Assembly: GCA_023430725.1 (NCBI GenBank)
Contig: JAEYZD010000147.1
Coordinates: 1 to 14,040 of the forward strand
DNA from: Bacteroidota bacterium
GTDB lineage: Bacteria; Bacteroidota; Bacteroidia; Bacteroidales; VadinHA17
Direction: 5' to 3'
DNA: 14,040 nt
The stretch's first letter is position 1, and every line of letters starts with the position of its first letter. The position numbers were made by a program, and so were the translations under genes. A model generated the notes under the pieces. It saw only the letters and a list, made by a program, of their open reading frames with translations. It ran no database searches and was not told the origin of the DNA. Shown in pieces: positions 6,880 to 14,040 of this stretch.

Positions 6880-6903
6880 CCAGGTATCCCCATTATACCT
6901 TGG
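6880..6903. terminator. Imperfect inverted repeat between miaA and rpe
   Basis: CCAGGTAT (6880-6887) pairs with ATACCTTGG (6895-6903), with one unpaired base and a 7-base loop, seven bases after the miaA stop. No T-run follows on either strand, so it is a possible but not typical bidirectional terminator for the converging transcripts. Confidence 0.35.
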
Positions 6904-6906
6904 TAA

Positions 6907-6927
6907 CAGCCGGACTCAGACCGGCTG
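6907..6927. repeat. Perfect 7-bp inverted repeat over the rpe stop
   Basis: CAGCCGG (6907-6913) and CCGGCTG (6921-6927) form a perfect 7-bp GC-rich stem with a 7-base loop. The rpe stop codon (6916-6918) lies in the loop. No T-run follows it on the minus strand. It may protect the 3' end or help termination; it may also be partly chance, since half of it is coding. Confidence 0.45.
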
Positions 6928-7569
6928 CTTCAGTCTCCTGATAACTTCGGCAGGGTCAGATGATGAAAACACTGTGCTGCCGGCCACGAGCACATCCACT
7001 CCTGCATGTACCAGCACCGGGGCATTCTGAAGGTCAACGCCGCCGTCAACCTCTATCAGAACGTCATAACCACCCTCGTCAATCATGCTTCTCAGCTCAC
7101 CGATCTTGTTGATGCTTCCAGCGATAAATGTCTGTCCTCCGTAACCGGGATTGACAGTCATCAGCAGCACCATGTCAACATACGGCAGGATGTCTTTCAG
7201 CAGCATTACCGGGGAGTGAGGATTGAGGGTCACCCCTGCTTTCATGCCCAGCCTGCGTATCTCGGTCACTGTGCGGTGAAGGTGTTTACATGTCTCATAA
7301 TGCACTGTCAGGGTTGAAGCCCCGGCATCCCTGAACCTCTCAAGGTACCTGTCCGGGTCAGTGATCATGAGATGAACATCGAGCGGTTTGGCTGACAGGT
7401 CGCGCACAGCTTCTATCACCGGAAATCCGAAGGAGATATTGGGAACGAATATTCCGTCCATTATGTCAAGATGGAGCCAGTCGGCTTCACTGTCATTAAT
7501 CATCTCAACCTCGGATGCGAGGTTGGCAAAATCAGCAGCAAGAAGTGAAGGTGCAACCAGGTGGCTCAT
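6916..7569 (-). CDS. rpe: Ribulose-phosphate 3-epimerase
   Basis: Interconverts ribulose 5-phosphate and xylulose 5-phosphate in the non-oxidative pentose phosphate pathway, as a cytoplasmic (beta/alpha)8 barrel. Numbering from ATG at 7569 (217 aa): APSLLAADF (6-14), the metal-binding LHLDIMDG with His33, Asp35 and catalytic Asp38, VHLM with His66, VNPGYGGQTF, and the second catalytic Asp175 in EVDGGV. The frame extends 11 codons further to an ATG at 7602, which would overlap the rpoD end by 8 bases; the start at 7569 is preferred because epimerases begin only a few residues before the first strand. It lies 25 bases after rpoD on the same strand, and such rpoD-rpe linkage is, as I recall, common in Bacteroidota. 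Stop lies within an inverted repeat. Confidence 0.96.
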   Translation of the reverse strand: MSHLVAPSLLAADFANLASEVEMINDSEADWLHLDIMDGIFVPNISFGFPVIEAVRDLSAKPLDVHLMITDPDRYLERFRDAGASTLTVHYETCKHLHRTVTEIRRLGMKAGVTLNPHSPVMLLKDILPYVDMVLLMTVNPGYGGQTFIAGSINKIGELRSMIDEGGYDVLIEVDGGVDLQNAPVLVHAGVDVLVAGSTVFSSSDPAEVIRRLKQPV

Positions 7570-7594
7570 GATTCCGGGAATAACAGTTGAATAA

Positions 7595-8458
7595 TCACCC
7601 AAGATAAGATTTTAGTATCCGGCAGCGGGTAGTGAACTGGATTCTTTTTATTGCTTTTTCCTTGATCTGTCTGACCCTTTCGCGGGTAAGCCTCAGTTCC
7701 TCTCCTATCTCCTCGAGTGTGAAAGGGTGTTTCATGCCGATACCGAAGTATAGTTTAAGCACGCGGGCCTCACGCGGAGACAGGGTGCTGAGTGCCTTCT
7801 CTATCTCATATGAAAGGGACTCGTTTATAAGATTACGGTCTGGACTCGGGGTGTCCTCATTCTGCATCACATCGTACATGCTGTTGTCCTCCTCTGAACT
7901 AATGGGGGCATCCATGCTGAGTGTGCGGCCGTTGGTACGAATGGCATCCTTTACATCTTCGGGAGCAATCTCGAGAAGGTCAGCGATCTCCTGTGCGGAA
8001 GGCTCCCGTTCAAACTCCTGTTCAAGCTTGGAGTAGGCACGGTTAATGCGGTTAATGGAACCGATCTTGTTGACGGGCAGTCTTACAATCCTGGCCTGTT
8101 CTGCAAGAGACTGGAGGATAGCCTGCCTGATCCACCAAACGGCGTAGGAGATGAATTTGAAGCCCCGGGTCTCGTCAAATCTCTGGGCAGCCTTTATAAG
8201 CCCCAGGTTCCCTTCATTGATCAGGTCTGGCAGGGTCATCCCCTGGTTCTGATACTGCTTTGCCACTGAAACGACAAACCGGAGGTTGGCCTTGACGAGC
8301 CTTGCCAGGGCGTCATGATCACCGGAGCGGATGCGACGGGCCAGGCTGACCTCCTCATCAGGAGAGATCAGCTCAACCTTTCCTATCTCCTGCAGGTACT
8401 TGTCAAGAGATGGAGTGTCACGGTTGGTAACCTGCTTGGTAATCTTTAACTGACGCAT
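7595..8458 (-). CDS. rpoD: Primary sigma factor, Bacteroidota short RpoD
   Basis: A 287-aa sigma-70 without region 1.1, as is standard for the Bacteroidota housekeeping sigma factor. Domains in order: region 1.2 (PSLDKYLQEIGKVELISPDEE, about 16-36 overall), region 2 including DLINEGNLGLIKAAQRFD (78-95) and the -10-reading segment GFKFISYAVWWIRQAI (99-114), region 3 (about 125-195), and region 4 with FTLEEIGEELRLTRERVRQI (246-265) as the -35-reading helix-turn-helix. The start ATG is well placed: MRQLKITKQVTNRDTPSLDKY is the usual N-terminus in this phylum. It directs transcription from the TTTG/TAnnTTTG promoters seen elsewhere in the window. It is divergent from rho across 301 bases and followed by rpe. 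The last 15 residues diverge slightly from the commonest form but end in the usual LKSYLG. Confidence 0.97.
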   Translation of the reverse strand: MRQLKITKQVTNRDTPSLDKYLQEIGKVELISPDEEVSLARRIRSGDHDALARLVKANLRFVVSVAKQYQNQGMTLPDLINEGNLGLIKAAQRFDETRGFKFISYAVWWIRQAILQSLAEQARIVRLPVNKIGSINRINRAYSKLEQEFEREPSAQEIADLLEIAPEDVKDAIRTNGRTLSMDAPISSEEDNSMYDVMQNEDTPSPDRNLINESLSYEIEKALSTLSPREARVLKLYFGIGMKHPFTLEEIGEELRLTRERVRQIKEKAIKRIQFTTRCRILKSYLG

Positions 8459-8506
8459 TAATAATAAATTAGCGGATTATCAGTCGTTATTTTAAGCAAA
8501 AGCCTA

Positions 8507-8538
8507 CAATTTTAGTAAAATATTCTCAAAAAAACAAG
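8507..8538 (-). promoter_or_regulatory. Candidate rpoD promoter
   Basis: Read on the minus strand: CTTG (8538-8535), 20 bases, TAAAATTG (8514-8507). Each element has one mismatch to TTTG and TAnnTTTG. It would give a leader of roughly 40 bases before the rpoD ATG at 8458. No better minus-strand match exists in the gap. Confidence 0.35.
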
Positions 8539-8559
8539 GGCAGTGCATATTTTTGATCT

Positions 8560-8574
8560 CCGGGAGCCTTCCGG
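8560..8574. repeat. Hairpin in the rpoD-rho gap
   Basis: CCGGGA pairs with TTCCGG (one G-T wobble) around a GCC loop. Directly abutting it, GCACTG (8575-8580) can pair with CAGTGC (8541-8546), making a larger branched element of about 40 bases. In a minus-strand transcript starting upstream of it, this would be in the rpoD leader; in a plus transcript from the 8548-8555 box it would be at the 5' end. No T-run follows. Confidence 0.35.
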
Positions 8575-8626
8575 GCACTGATTCAATACTAAAAAGTATC
8601 AGCAAATCAATTTTTTGCACCGGCTA

Positions 8627-8658
8627 TTTGTATATAAGAAAGGAATTTCATAAACTTG
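8627..8658 (+). promoter_or_regulatory. Candidate rho promoter
   Basis: TTTG (8627-8630), 20 bases, TAAACTTG (8651-8658), which differs from TAnnTTTG at one base. It implies a start near 8663-8666 and a leader of about 95 bases before the rho ATG at 8760, long enough to hold regulatory sites. Confidence 0.5.
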
Positions 8659-8759
8659 CATCGGAATAATGACGAGAGTCACTTAATCAGTCGGAGGGAT
8701 TGCTTCATTCCCCACTTCACCAAAACAATCGAATTTAATTTTTCTACACATTCTACAAC

Positions 8760-11003
8760 ATGCATGATATTCTTGAACTGAGCGAGATGCTTGTTCCCGA
8801 ATTGAGGGAAATAGCTAAGCAGCTCAAAATTAAGAGGATTGAACTCCTCAAGAAACAGGATCTGATATACAAGATCCTTGATCAGCAGGCCATTGACGCA
8901 GCGGAGACGCGTAAGACCGGCAGAACCGAAAGTTCATCATCTGAAAGGCCTCAGGAGCGCAGCGGTCAGCCGCAGAAGCAAAAACAGCCGGAGCGGTCCG
9001 GTCAGCAGCCAAGGGGTCCGAAACCTCAGCAACAGAGGGACCAGAACAAGGGGCAGCAGAACAGGCCTCAGCAGGGTCAGCCACCCAAAGGACAGCCCGG
9101 TACGCAGCCAAAAGGTCAGCAGCAACAGGGCCAGGGACAGCAACAGGGTCCCAGAGGTCAGCAGCAGGGTCAGCAGCCCCGGCCACAACAGGGTCAGGAT
9201 CAGTCACAGACACAGCAGCAATCCCAGCCTCAGCAGCAGGGTCAGCAACCCAGGCCACAGCAGGATCAGCAGCAGGGTCAGCAGCCCCGTCCACAGCAGG
9301 CTCAGGATCAGTCGCAGGGTCAGGGTCAGCAACCCAGGCCACAGCAGGATCAGCAGCAGGGGCAGGGACAGCAAAACAGAGGTCCACAGCAGCAGCAGAA
9401 ATGGCAGCAAAACCGCGACAAGCGTCCCCGCTTCAGAAACGATCAGCCGAACCAGGGTCCTTACAGGCCTGACGGCAACCGTCCGCGTCCGCAGCAGGCC
9501 CCGGCACAGGGGACCGGAGATAATCAGCAGCCCCAGTCCAGGATGCAGCCGCAATCTGACCAGTCTGACCGCAGCCAGCCTCAGCCTGAAAGGAACCAGC
9601 AGCAGCCGGAAAGGAACCAGCAGCAGCCGGAGAGGAACCAGCAGCAGCCGGAAAGTACCCAGCCACAGGCTGACAAGCTGCTCTTTGCGCAGGAACCCAA
9701 CGGTGAGAATGTTCAGGACATGCTCAGGTTAAATGAATCTGATCTTGAGACCGGCATAATAGCTGCCGCCTCTTCAGCGGACAACGGCGTGGTGATCCCT
9801 CCTGTTGCATCCGAGACTCAGGACATTCATCCTGAAGTACATGAACCTGTCAGGGAGGAGAAGAGAGAACGGGCTTATGATTTCGAGGGAATAGTAGCCA
9901 ATACCGGTGTGCTTGAGATCATGCCGGACGGATACGGATTCCTCCGCTCACCCGACTACAACTATCTCAGTTCACCTGACGATATTTACGTTTCACAGTC
10001 GCAGATTAAACTCTTCGGCCTGAAAACCGGCGATACGATAAGGGGCACTATCCGTCCGCCCCGCGAAGGCGAGAAGTACTTCCCTCTCATCAAGGTGGAG
10101 GAGATCAACGGTCGCACACCCGATTTCATCCGTGACAGGGTTCCGTTTGACTATCTTACCCCTCTCTTTCCCAATGAGAAATTCACCCTCTGCAGGCCGG
10201 GCGAAGGCAACCTGTCAGTCCGCATAGTTGACATGTTCTGCCCGATAGGCAAGGGTCAGCGCGGTCTCATTGTGGCCCAGCCCAAAACCGGTAAGACAAT
10301 CCTGCTTCAGGACATAGCAAATGCTATAGCAAAATTTCACCCGGAGGTTTACCTTATGATACTGCTCATCGACGAGCGTCCCGAGGAGGTCACCGAGATG
10401 GCACGCAATGTCAATGCCGAGGTCATTGCCTCCACCTTTGACGAGCCGGCAGAAAGGCATGTGCGCATCGCCACTATAGTCCAGGAGAAAGCCAAGAGGC
10501 TTGTTGAGTGCGGTCATGACGTTGTCATCCTGCTTGACTCAATCACCCGTCTCGCCAGGGCATTCAACACTATCGCCCCGGCGTCGGGCAAGGTGCTCTC
10601 CGGAGGTGTCGACTCGAACGCCCTTCACAAGCCAAAGCGCTTCTTTGGCGCAGCGCGAAACATTGAAAACGGCGGTTCACTGACCATTATCGCGACGGCG
10701 CTGACAGACACCGGATCGAAGATGGATGATGTGATCTTCGAAGAGTTCAAGGGAACCGGCAACATGGAACTGCAGCTTGACCGCAAACTCTCCAACAGGA
10801 GGATATTCCCGTCAATAGATATCCCGGCTTCAAGCACAAGGCGTGAGGATCTGCTTCTTGACAAGAATATGCTCAGCAAGATCTGGATTCTGCGCAACTA
10901 TCTCACTGACATGAATTCAGTTGAGGCAATGGAGTTCCTGCGTGACCGCATAAGCCAGACACGCTCCAACGAAGAGTTTCTCATTTCAATGAACAGCCAG
11001 TAA
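8760..11003 (+). CDS. rho: Transcription termination factor Rho with Gln-rich insertion
   Basis: Hexameric RNA-dependent ATPase that ends transcription. At 747 aa it is far longer than E. coli Rho (419 aa). Order: Rho N-terminal helical domain (about 5-47), a disordered region (about 50-370), the cold-shock-like primary RNA-binding domain (about 375-455, with PDGYGFLRSPDYNY), and the RecA-type motor with Walker A AQPKTGKT (506-513), ERPEEVTEM, Walker B VVILLDS (588-594, Asp593) and GGVDSNALHKPKRFFGAARN. Residues 61-300 are about 40% Gln and contain no Leu, Ile, Val or Cys, with only one Trp, Phe and Tyr (215, 225, 235). They include four GQQPRPQQ copies and three PERNQQQ copies. Long insertions here are typical of Bacteroidota; in Bacteroides thetaiotaomicron the disordered region supports Rho phase separation. 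The motor appears complete. ATG at 8760 gives the standard N-terminus. Confidence 0.97.
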   Translation: MHDILELSEMLVPELREIAKQLKIKRIELLKKQDLIYKILDQQAIDAAETRKTGRTESSSSERPQERSGQPQKQKQPERSGQQPRGPKPQQQRDQNKGQQNRPQQGQPPKGQPGTQPKGQQQQGQGQQQGPRGQQQGQQPRPQQGQDQSQTQQQSQPQQQGQQPRPQQDQQQGQQPRPQQAQDQSQGQGQQPRPQQDQQQGQGQQNRGPQQQQKWQQNRDKRPRFRNDQPNQGPYRPDGNRPRPQQAPAQGTGDNQQPQSRMQPQSDQSDRSQPQPERNQQQPERNQQQPERNQQQPESTQPQADKLLFAQEPNGENVQDMLRLNESDLETGIIAAASSADNGVVIPPVASETQDIHPEVHEPVREEKRERAYDFEGIVANTGVLEIMPDGYGFLRSPDYNYLSSPDDIYVSQSQIKLFGLKTGDTIRGTIRPPREGEKYFPLIKVEEINGRTPDFIRDRVPFDYLTPLFPNEKFTLCRPGEGNLSVRIVDMFCPIGKGQRGLIVAQPKTGKTILLQDIANAIAKFHPEVYLMILLIDERPEEVTEMARNVNAEVIASTFDEPAERHVRIATIVQEKAKRLVECGHDVVILLDSITRLARAFNTIAPASGKVLSGGVDSNALHKPKRFFGAARNIENGGSLTIIATALTDTGSKMDDVIFEEFKGTGNMELQLDRKLSNRRIFPSIDIPASSTRREDLLLDKNMLSKIWILRNYLTDMNSVEAMEFLRDRISQTRSNEEFLISMNSQ
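9168..9347 (+). repeat. Repeated GQQPRPQQ codon block inside rho
   Basis: Four copies of the octapeptide GQQPRPQQ, at Rho residues 137-144, 161-168, 173-180 and 189-196, each encoded by a near-identical DNA block built on CAGCA/CAGCC units and separated by Gln/Asp/Ser spacers. Two longer copies (GQQPRPQQDQQQGQ) are shared at 161-174 and 189-202. The pattern suggests growth by duplication within the disordered domain. Confidence 0.8.
9585..9647 (+). repeat. Three tandem 21-bp units (PERNQQQ) inside rho
   Basis: Three head-to-tail 21-base units encode PERNQQQ at Rho residues 276-296, followed by a partial PE. The units differ only at synonymous positions (CCT/CCG, GAA/GAG, AGG constant). Being a multiple of three, gain or loss of a unit would keep the frame. 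Confidence 0.88.
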
Positions 11004-11022
11004 GATTCTCATCAAAAATGAG

Positions 11023-11030
11023 TACCTTTG
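11023..11030 (+). promoter_or_regulatory. Bacteroidota -7 element before nifJ
   Basis: TACCTTTG, an exact TAnnTTTG match, 50 bases before the nifJ ATG; transcription would begin near 11036. No TTTG is found 19-21 bases upstream. A 5-bp inverted repeat CTCAT/ATGAG (11008-11022, loop CAAAA) abuts the box on its upstream side and could be an operator, a remnant of rho termination, or chance. Confidence 0.5.
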
Positions 11031-11080
11031 CGGTTTGATTTTTCTAAGGTTATTTGATCAATAATTACGTCTAATAAGAA

Positions 11081-14040
11081 ATGGCAACGAAAAAATTCAT
11101 CACTTGTGACGGCAACCAGGCAGCATCGCACATAGCTTATATGTTCAGCGAGGTGGCCTGCATCTATCCAATTACTCCTTCATCCACCATGGCAGAATAT
11201 GTCGATGAGTGGGCGGCTCACGGACTGAAGAACATGTTCGGTGAGGAGGTTAAGGTGGTTGAGATGCAGAGTGAGGCCGGTGCAGCAGGAGCGGTTCACG
11301 GCTCACTGCAGTCAGGAGCTCTGACAACTACATTCACAGCATCACAGGGGCTTCTGCTCATGATCCCCAACATGTATAAGATGGCAGGCGAACTACTCCC
11401 GGGAGTATTTCATGTCAGTGCACGTACTGTTGCAGCACATGCACTTTCAATCTTCGGTGACCACGGTGACATCTATGCCACCCGCCAGACAGGGTTTGCC
11501 CTGCTTGCCACCGGCAGCGTTCAGGAGATAATGGATCTTGCAGGTGTTGCTCACCTTGCATCCATCAAATCAAGGGTACCCTTCCTGCATTTCTTCGATG
11601 GCTTCCGTTCATCACATGAGATACAGAAGGTAGAAGAGATGAGCATGGCGGACATGAAGAAGCTTGTTGACACGGATTCCCTGAAGGCATTCCGTGACAG
11701 GGCTCTCAATCCCGGCAAACCTGTTACAAGGGGTACTGCACAGAACCCTGACATCTTCTTCCAGGCCAAGGAGGCATCAAACCGCTTCTATACAAATCTT
11801 GACGATACTGTCAATGAGTACATGGAGAAGATCAATGCAATTACCGGACGCGCATACAAGCCATTTACATACTACGGTGCCCCGGATGCAGAAAACATCA
11901 TTATTGCAATGGGTTCCGTCACGGAAACCATCAAGGAGGTAATTGATTACCTGGCAGAGACAACCGGAGAAAAACTCGGTCTCATCAGCGTTCATCTCTA
12001 CAGACCCTTCTCGGCCAAATATCTGTTCAATGTCCTTCCGAAGAGCGTGAAGCGCATTACGGTTCTTGACCGCACCAAGGAACCGGGAGCCAACGGTGAT
12101 CCTCTCTTCCTTGACGTGAAGGAGATATTCTATGACCAGAAGGTACAGCCTGTGATCCTCGGCGGACGCTACGGCCTCAGCTCGAAAGACACAACCCCGG
12201 CACAGATGATCTCGGTCTTCGAGAACATGAAGAAGGAGAAACCGATGAACCAGTTTACTGTTGGTATCGTTGACGATGTGACATTCAGGTCGCTTCCGCT
12301 CCTTCCCGAGATCAACGTGAGCCACAAGGGTACCTACTCGGCCAAGTTCTACGGTATCGGATCTGACGGAACCGTCGGTGCGAACAAGAACTCCATAAAG
12401 ATCATCGGTGAGACAACCGACAAATACTGCCAGGCATACTTTGCCTACGACTCAAAGAAATCGGGCGGTGTAACAACCTCGCACCTTCGCTTTGGTGATC
12501 ATCCGATCCGTTCGCCGTATCTTGTCAACACACCTGATTTCGTGGCATGCCACGTTCCTTCCTATCTTGACAAGTATGATATGCTCCGGGGTCTCAAGAA
12601 GGGTGGAACCTTCCTGCTGAACTCAATCTGGGATGCAGAGGAGACACTGACGAAGCTGCCTGATCATATGAAGAAGTATCTGGCTGGGAACAAGATCGGA
12701 TTCTATATTATCAATGCAACTGCAATCGCTGAAGAGCTGGGACTGGGTACCAGGACCAACACAATCATGCAGAGCGCCTTCTTCAAGGTTTCGGAAGTGA
12801 TTCCCTACAAGCTCGCAGTTGACGAGATGAAGCATGCTGTGATCAAGGCTTACGGCAAGAAGGGTGAGAACATTGTCAAGATGAACAATGACGCCATTGA
12901 CCGTGGCGGTGACGTAACGAAGGTTGAGATACCTGCAGAATGGGCAAACCTTAAAGTTACTGCAGAAAAGGCTGATGCCAGCAAACCTGCATTCATCCGC
13001 GATGTTGTTGATGCCATCAACGGCATGAGGGGTGATGATCTTCCGGTCAGCGCCTTTGTAGGACGCGAAGACGGCACTTTCCCTGCCGGCACATCAGCCT
13101 ATGAGAAGCGCGGCATCGCCGTAAACGTTCCCGAGTGGCAGATGGACAAGTGCATACAGTGCAACCAGTGTTCGTATGTATGTCCTCACGCTGCAATCCG
13201 TCCTTTCCTCCTTACTGATGAAGAACTGGCAGCAGCGCCCGAAGGCACTACAGCGAAACAGGGTATCGGCAACACAAAGAGCCACAAGTTCAGGATCCAG
13301 GTCAGCGTATATGACTGCACCGGTTGCGGTAACTGTGCTGATGTATGTCCTGCCAAGGAGAAGGCCCTCATAATGAAGCCGCTGGAGTCACAGCTTGAAC
13401 AGGCTGACAGGTGGACCTACATGCATGAGAAGGTAGGATACAAGGAGACAGTTGTTGACAAGTACACGAACGTCAAGAACTCACAGTTTGCACAGCCTCT
13501 CTTTGAGTTCTCCGGCGCTTGCGCAGGCTGCGGTGAGACCCCTTATATCAAAGCCATCACCCAGCTCTTCGGTGACCGCATGGTCATCGCCAATGCAACC
13601 GGATGTTCTTCAATCTACGGCGGATCAGCGCCATCGATGCCCTACACCGTAAACAAGAACGGACACGGTCCTGCATGGGCTAACTCGCTCTTTGAGGACA
13701 ACGCAGAGTACGGCTTCGGCCTTATGCTTGGTGCGAATCGGATCAGGGACCGCATTGAGCGCCTGATGAAGGAGAGCCTGGGCAGCGGACTGGCACCTGA
13801 AACCGTTGCTGCTTTCAATGAATGGATAGCAGAGATCGATAACTCAAAGACCAGCAGGGCTGTCTCTGAGAAAGTCATCGCAGCATGTGAGAAGGATAAG
13901 GCTCCGGTATGCAAGGAGATCCTTGAACTGAAGAGCTACCTGGTCAAGAAATCGTTCTGGGTGTTCGGCGGTGACGGATGGGCCTATGACATCGGCTACG
14001 GCGGCCTTGACCACGTGCTTGCCTCGGGCGAGAATATAAA
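11081..14040 (+). CDS. nifJ: Pyruvate:ferredoxin (flavodoxin) oxidoreductase, 3' end missing
   Basis: Oxidatively decarboxylates pyruvate to acetyl-CoA, CO2 and reduced ferredoxin; a hallmark of anaerobic Bacteroidota. 986 codons are present and the frame is unbroken; family members are about 1,170-1,200 aa, so roughly the last 190 are outside. Seen: the pyruvate-binding YPITPSS (29-35); the conserved Glu65 in MQSEAGAAGAVHG that activates thiamine diphosphate; the two-[4Fe-4S] ferredoxin domain with CIQCNQCSYVCP (Cys 691, 694, 697, 701) and CTGCGNCADVCP (746, 749, 752, 756); Cys 814, 817 and 842 of the third cluster, whose fourth Cys should lie beyond the edge; and the thiamine-diphosphate/Mg motif GGDGWAYDIGYGGLDHVLAS at the right edge. 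All domains are fused in one chain. It has its own -7 box 50 bases upstream and follows rho by 77 bases; no functional link to rho is evident. Confidence 0.97.
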   Translation, partial: MATKKFITCDGNQAASHIAYMFSEVACIYPITPSSTMAEYVDEWAAHGLKNMFGEEVKVVEMQSEAGAAGAVHGSLQSGALTTTFTASQGLLLMIPNMYKMAGELLPGVFHVSARTVAAHALSIFGDHGDIYATRQTGFALLATGSVQEIMDLAGVAHLASIKSRVPFLHFFDGFRSSHEIQKVEEMSMADMKKLVDTDSLKAFRDRALNPGKPVTRGTAQNPDIFFQAKEASNRFYTNLDDTVNEYMEKINAITGRAYKPFTYYGAPDAENIIIAMGSVTETIKEVIDYLAETTGEKLGLISVHLYRPFSAKYLFNVLPKSVKRITVLDRTKEPGANGDPLFLDVKEIFYDQKVQPVILGGRYGLSSKDTTPAQMISVFENMKKEKPMNQFTVGIVDDVTFRSLPLLPEINVSHKGTYSAKFYGIGSDGTVGANKNSIKIIGETTDKYCQAYFAYDSKKSGGVTTSHLRFGDHPIRSPYLVNTPDFVACHVPSYLDKYDMLRGLKKGGTFLLNSIWDAEETLTKLPDHMKKYLAGNKIGFYIINATAIAEELGLGTRTNTIMQSAFFKVSEVIPYKLAVDEMKHAVIKAYGKKGENIVKMNNDAIDRGGDVTKVEIPAEWANLKVTAEKADASKPAFIRDVVDAINGMRGDDLPVSAFVGREDGTFPAGTSAYEKRGIAVNVPEWQMDKCIQCNQCSYVCPHAAIRPFLLTDEELAAAPEGTTAKQGIGNTKSHKFRIQVSVYDCTGCGNCADVCPAKEKALIMKPLESQLEQADRWTYMHEKVGYKETVVDKYTNVKNSQFAQPLFEFSGACAGCGETPYIKAITQLFGDRMVIANATGCSSIYGGSAPSMPYTVNKNGHGPAWANSLFEDNAEYGFGLMLGANRIRDRIERLMKESLGSGLAPETVAAFNEWIAEIDNSKTSRAVSEKVIAACEKDKAPVCKEILELKSYLVKKSFWVFGGDGWAYDIGYGGLDHVLASGENI

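Larger units (their letters stand above)
8459..8759. other. Divergent rpoD-rho regulatory region
   Basis: This 301-base, A/T-rich gap has no coding potential that I trust. It holds candidate promoters for both genes (8507-8538 minus, 8627-8658 plus), another perfect TAnnTTTG octamer on the plus strand (8548-8555), a nested inverted structure (CAGTGC 8541-8546 with GCACTG 8575-8580, enclosing CCGGGA 8560-8565 with TTCCGG 8569-8574), and a perfect 5-bp inverted repeat ATACT/AGTAT (8586-8599). TTCTACA is repeated at 8742 and 8751 directly before the rho ATG, where no Shine-Dalgarno sequence is seen. Autoregulation of rho or rpoD is possible but not shown. Confidence 0.6.

Noticed and set aside
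7570..7602. Longer rpe starting at 7602 and overlapping rpoD by 8 bases
   Set aside because: The 11 extra residues are not expected in epimerases, which begin shortly before the first beta strand; ATG at 7569 fits better, though the longer form is not excluded.
9168..9647. CRISPR-like spaced repeats
   Set aside because: The repeats are short, in frame, encode Rho peptide repeats and are not separated by unique spacers of constant length.
8848..9732. Several long frames on both strands over the rho repeat region (for example 8848-9387 and 9204-9554 minus, 8878-9732 plus)
   Set aside because: They are by-products of CAG-type repeat codons in the Gln-rich part of rho, giving low-complexity Ala/Asp/Val, Leu or Ser/Arg translations with no domain-like content.
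11551..13914. Many short frames on both strands within nifJ
   Set aside because: The nifJ frame is continuous from 11081 to the window end with all expected motifs, so these are shadows; there is no frameshift to explain.

Overview
The window looks like a chromosomal segment of an anaerobic or facultatively anaerobic member of the Bacteroidota, probably close to the Bacteroidales. Three things point there. The primary sigma factor is short (287 aa) and lacks region 1.1. Rho carries a very long disordered insertion near its N-terminus. Several genes are preceded by the Bacteroidota promoter (TTTG, about 19-21 bases, TAnnTTTG), most clearly gap. The 3'-truncated pyruvate:ferredoxin oxidoreductase indicates fermentative pyruvate metabolism. 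No tRNA, rRNA, CRISPR array, insertion sequence or phage gene was found.

Layout: (1) 1-201, minus strand: the 5' part of an exported MsrB-type methionine sulfoxide reductase, cut by the window edge. (2) 335-1302, plus: a 41-residue lipoprotein followed by an outer-membrane beta-barrel-like protein. (3) 1381-2394, plus: GAPDH with a textbook promoter and an intrinsic terminator. (4) 4132-2463, minus: a MacB/FtsX-type ABC permease followed by a SiaC-family (DUF1987) protein. (5) 4212-6873, plus: a LuxC-family acyl-CoA reductase, an IS1096/pRiA4b-type protein with an extremely acidic tail, and miaA. (6) 8458-6916, minus: rpoD then rpe, convergent with miaA. (7) 8760-11003, plus: rho, divergent from rpoD across 301 bases. 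(8) 11081-14040, plus: nifJ, running off the right edge.

Most genes are housekeeping: glycolysis, the pentose phosphate pathway, tRNA modification, sigma factor and Rho, and pyruvate oxidation. I see no convincing undescribed multi-gene system. The points most worth a second look are the glutamine-rich, repeat-built domain of Rho; the small lipoprotein and barrel pair; a SiaC-family protein with no local kinase or phosphatase and Ser where the known phosphosite is Thr; the acidic-tailed protein upstream of miaA; and the permease/acyl-CoA reductase divergon, where the longest open frames overlap antisense and the true starts are probably GTG codons.
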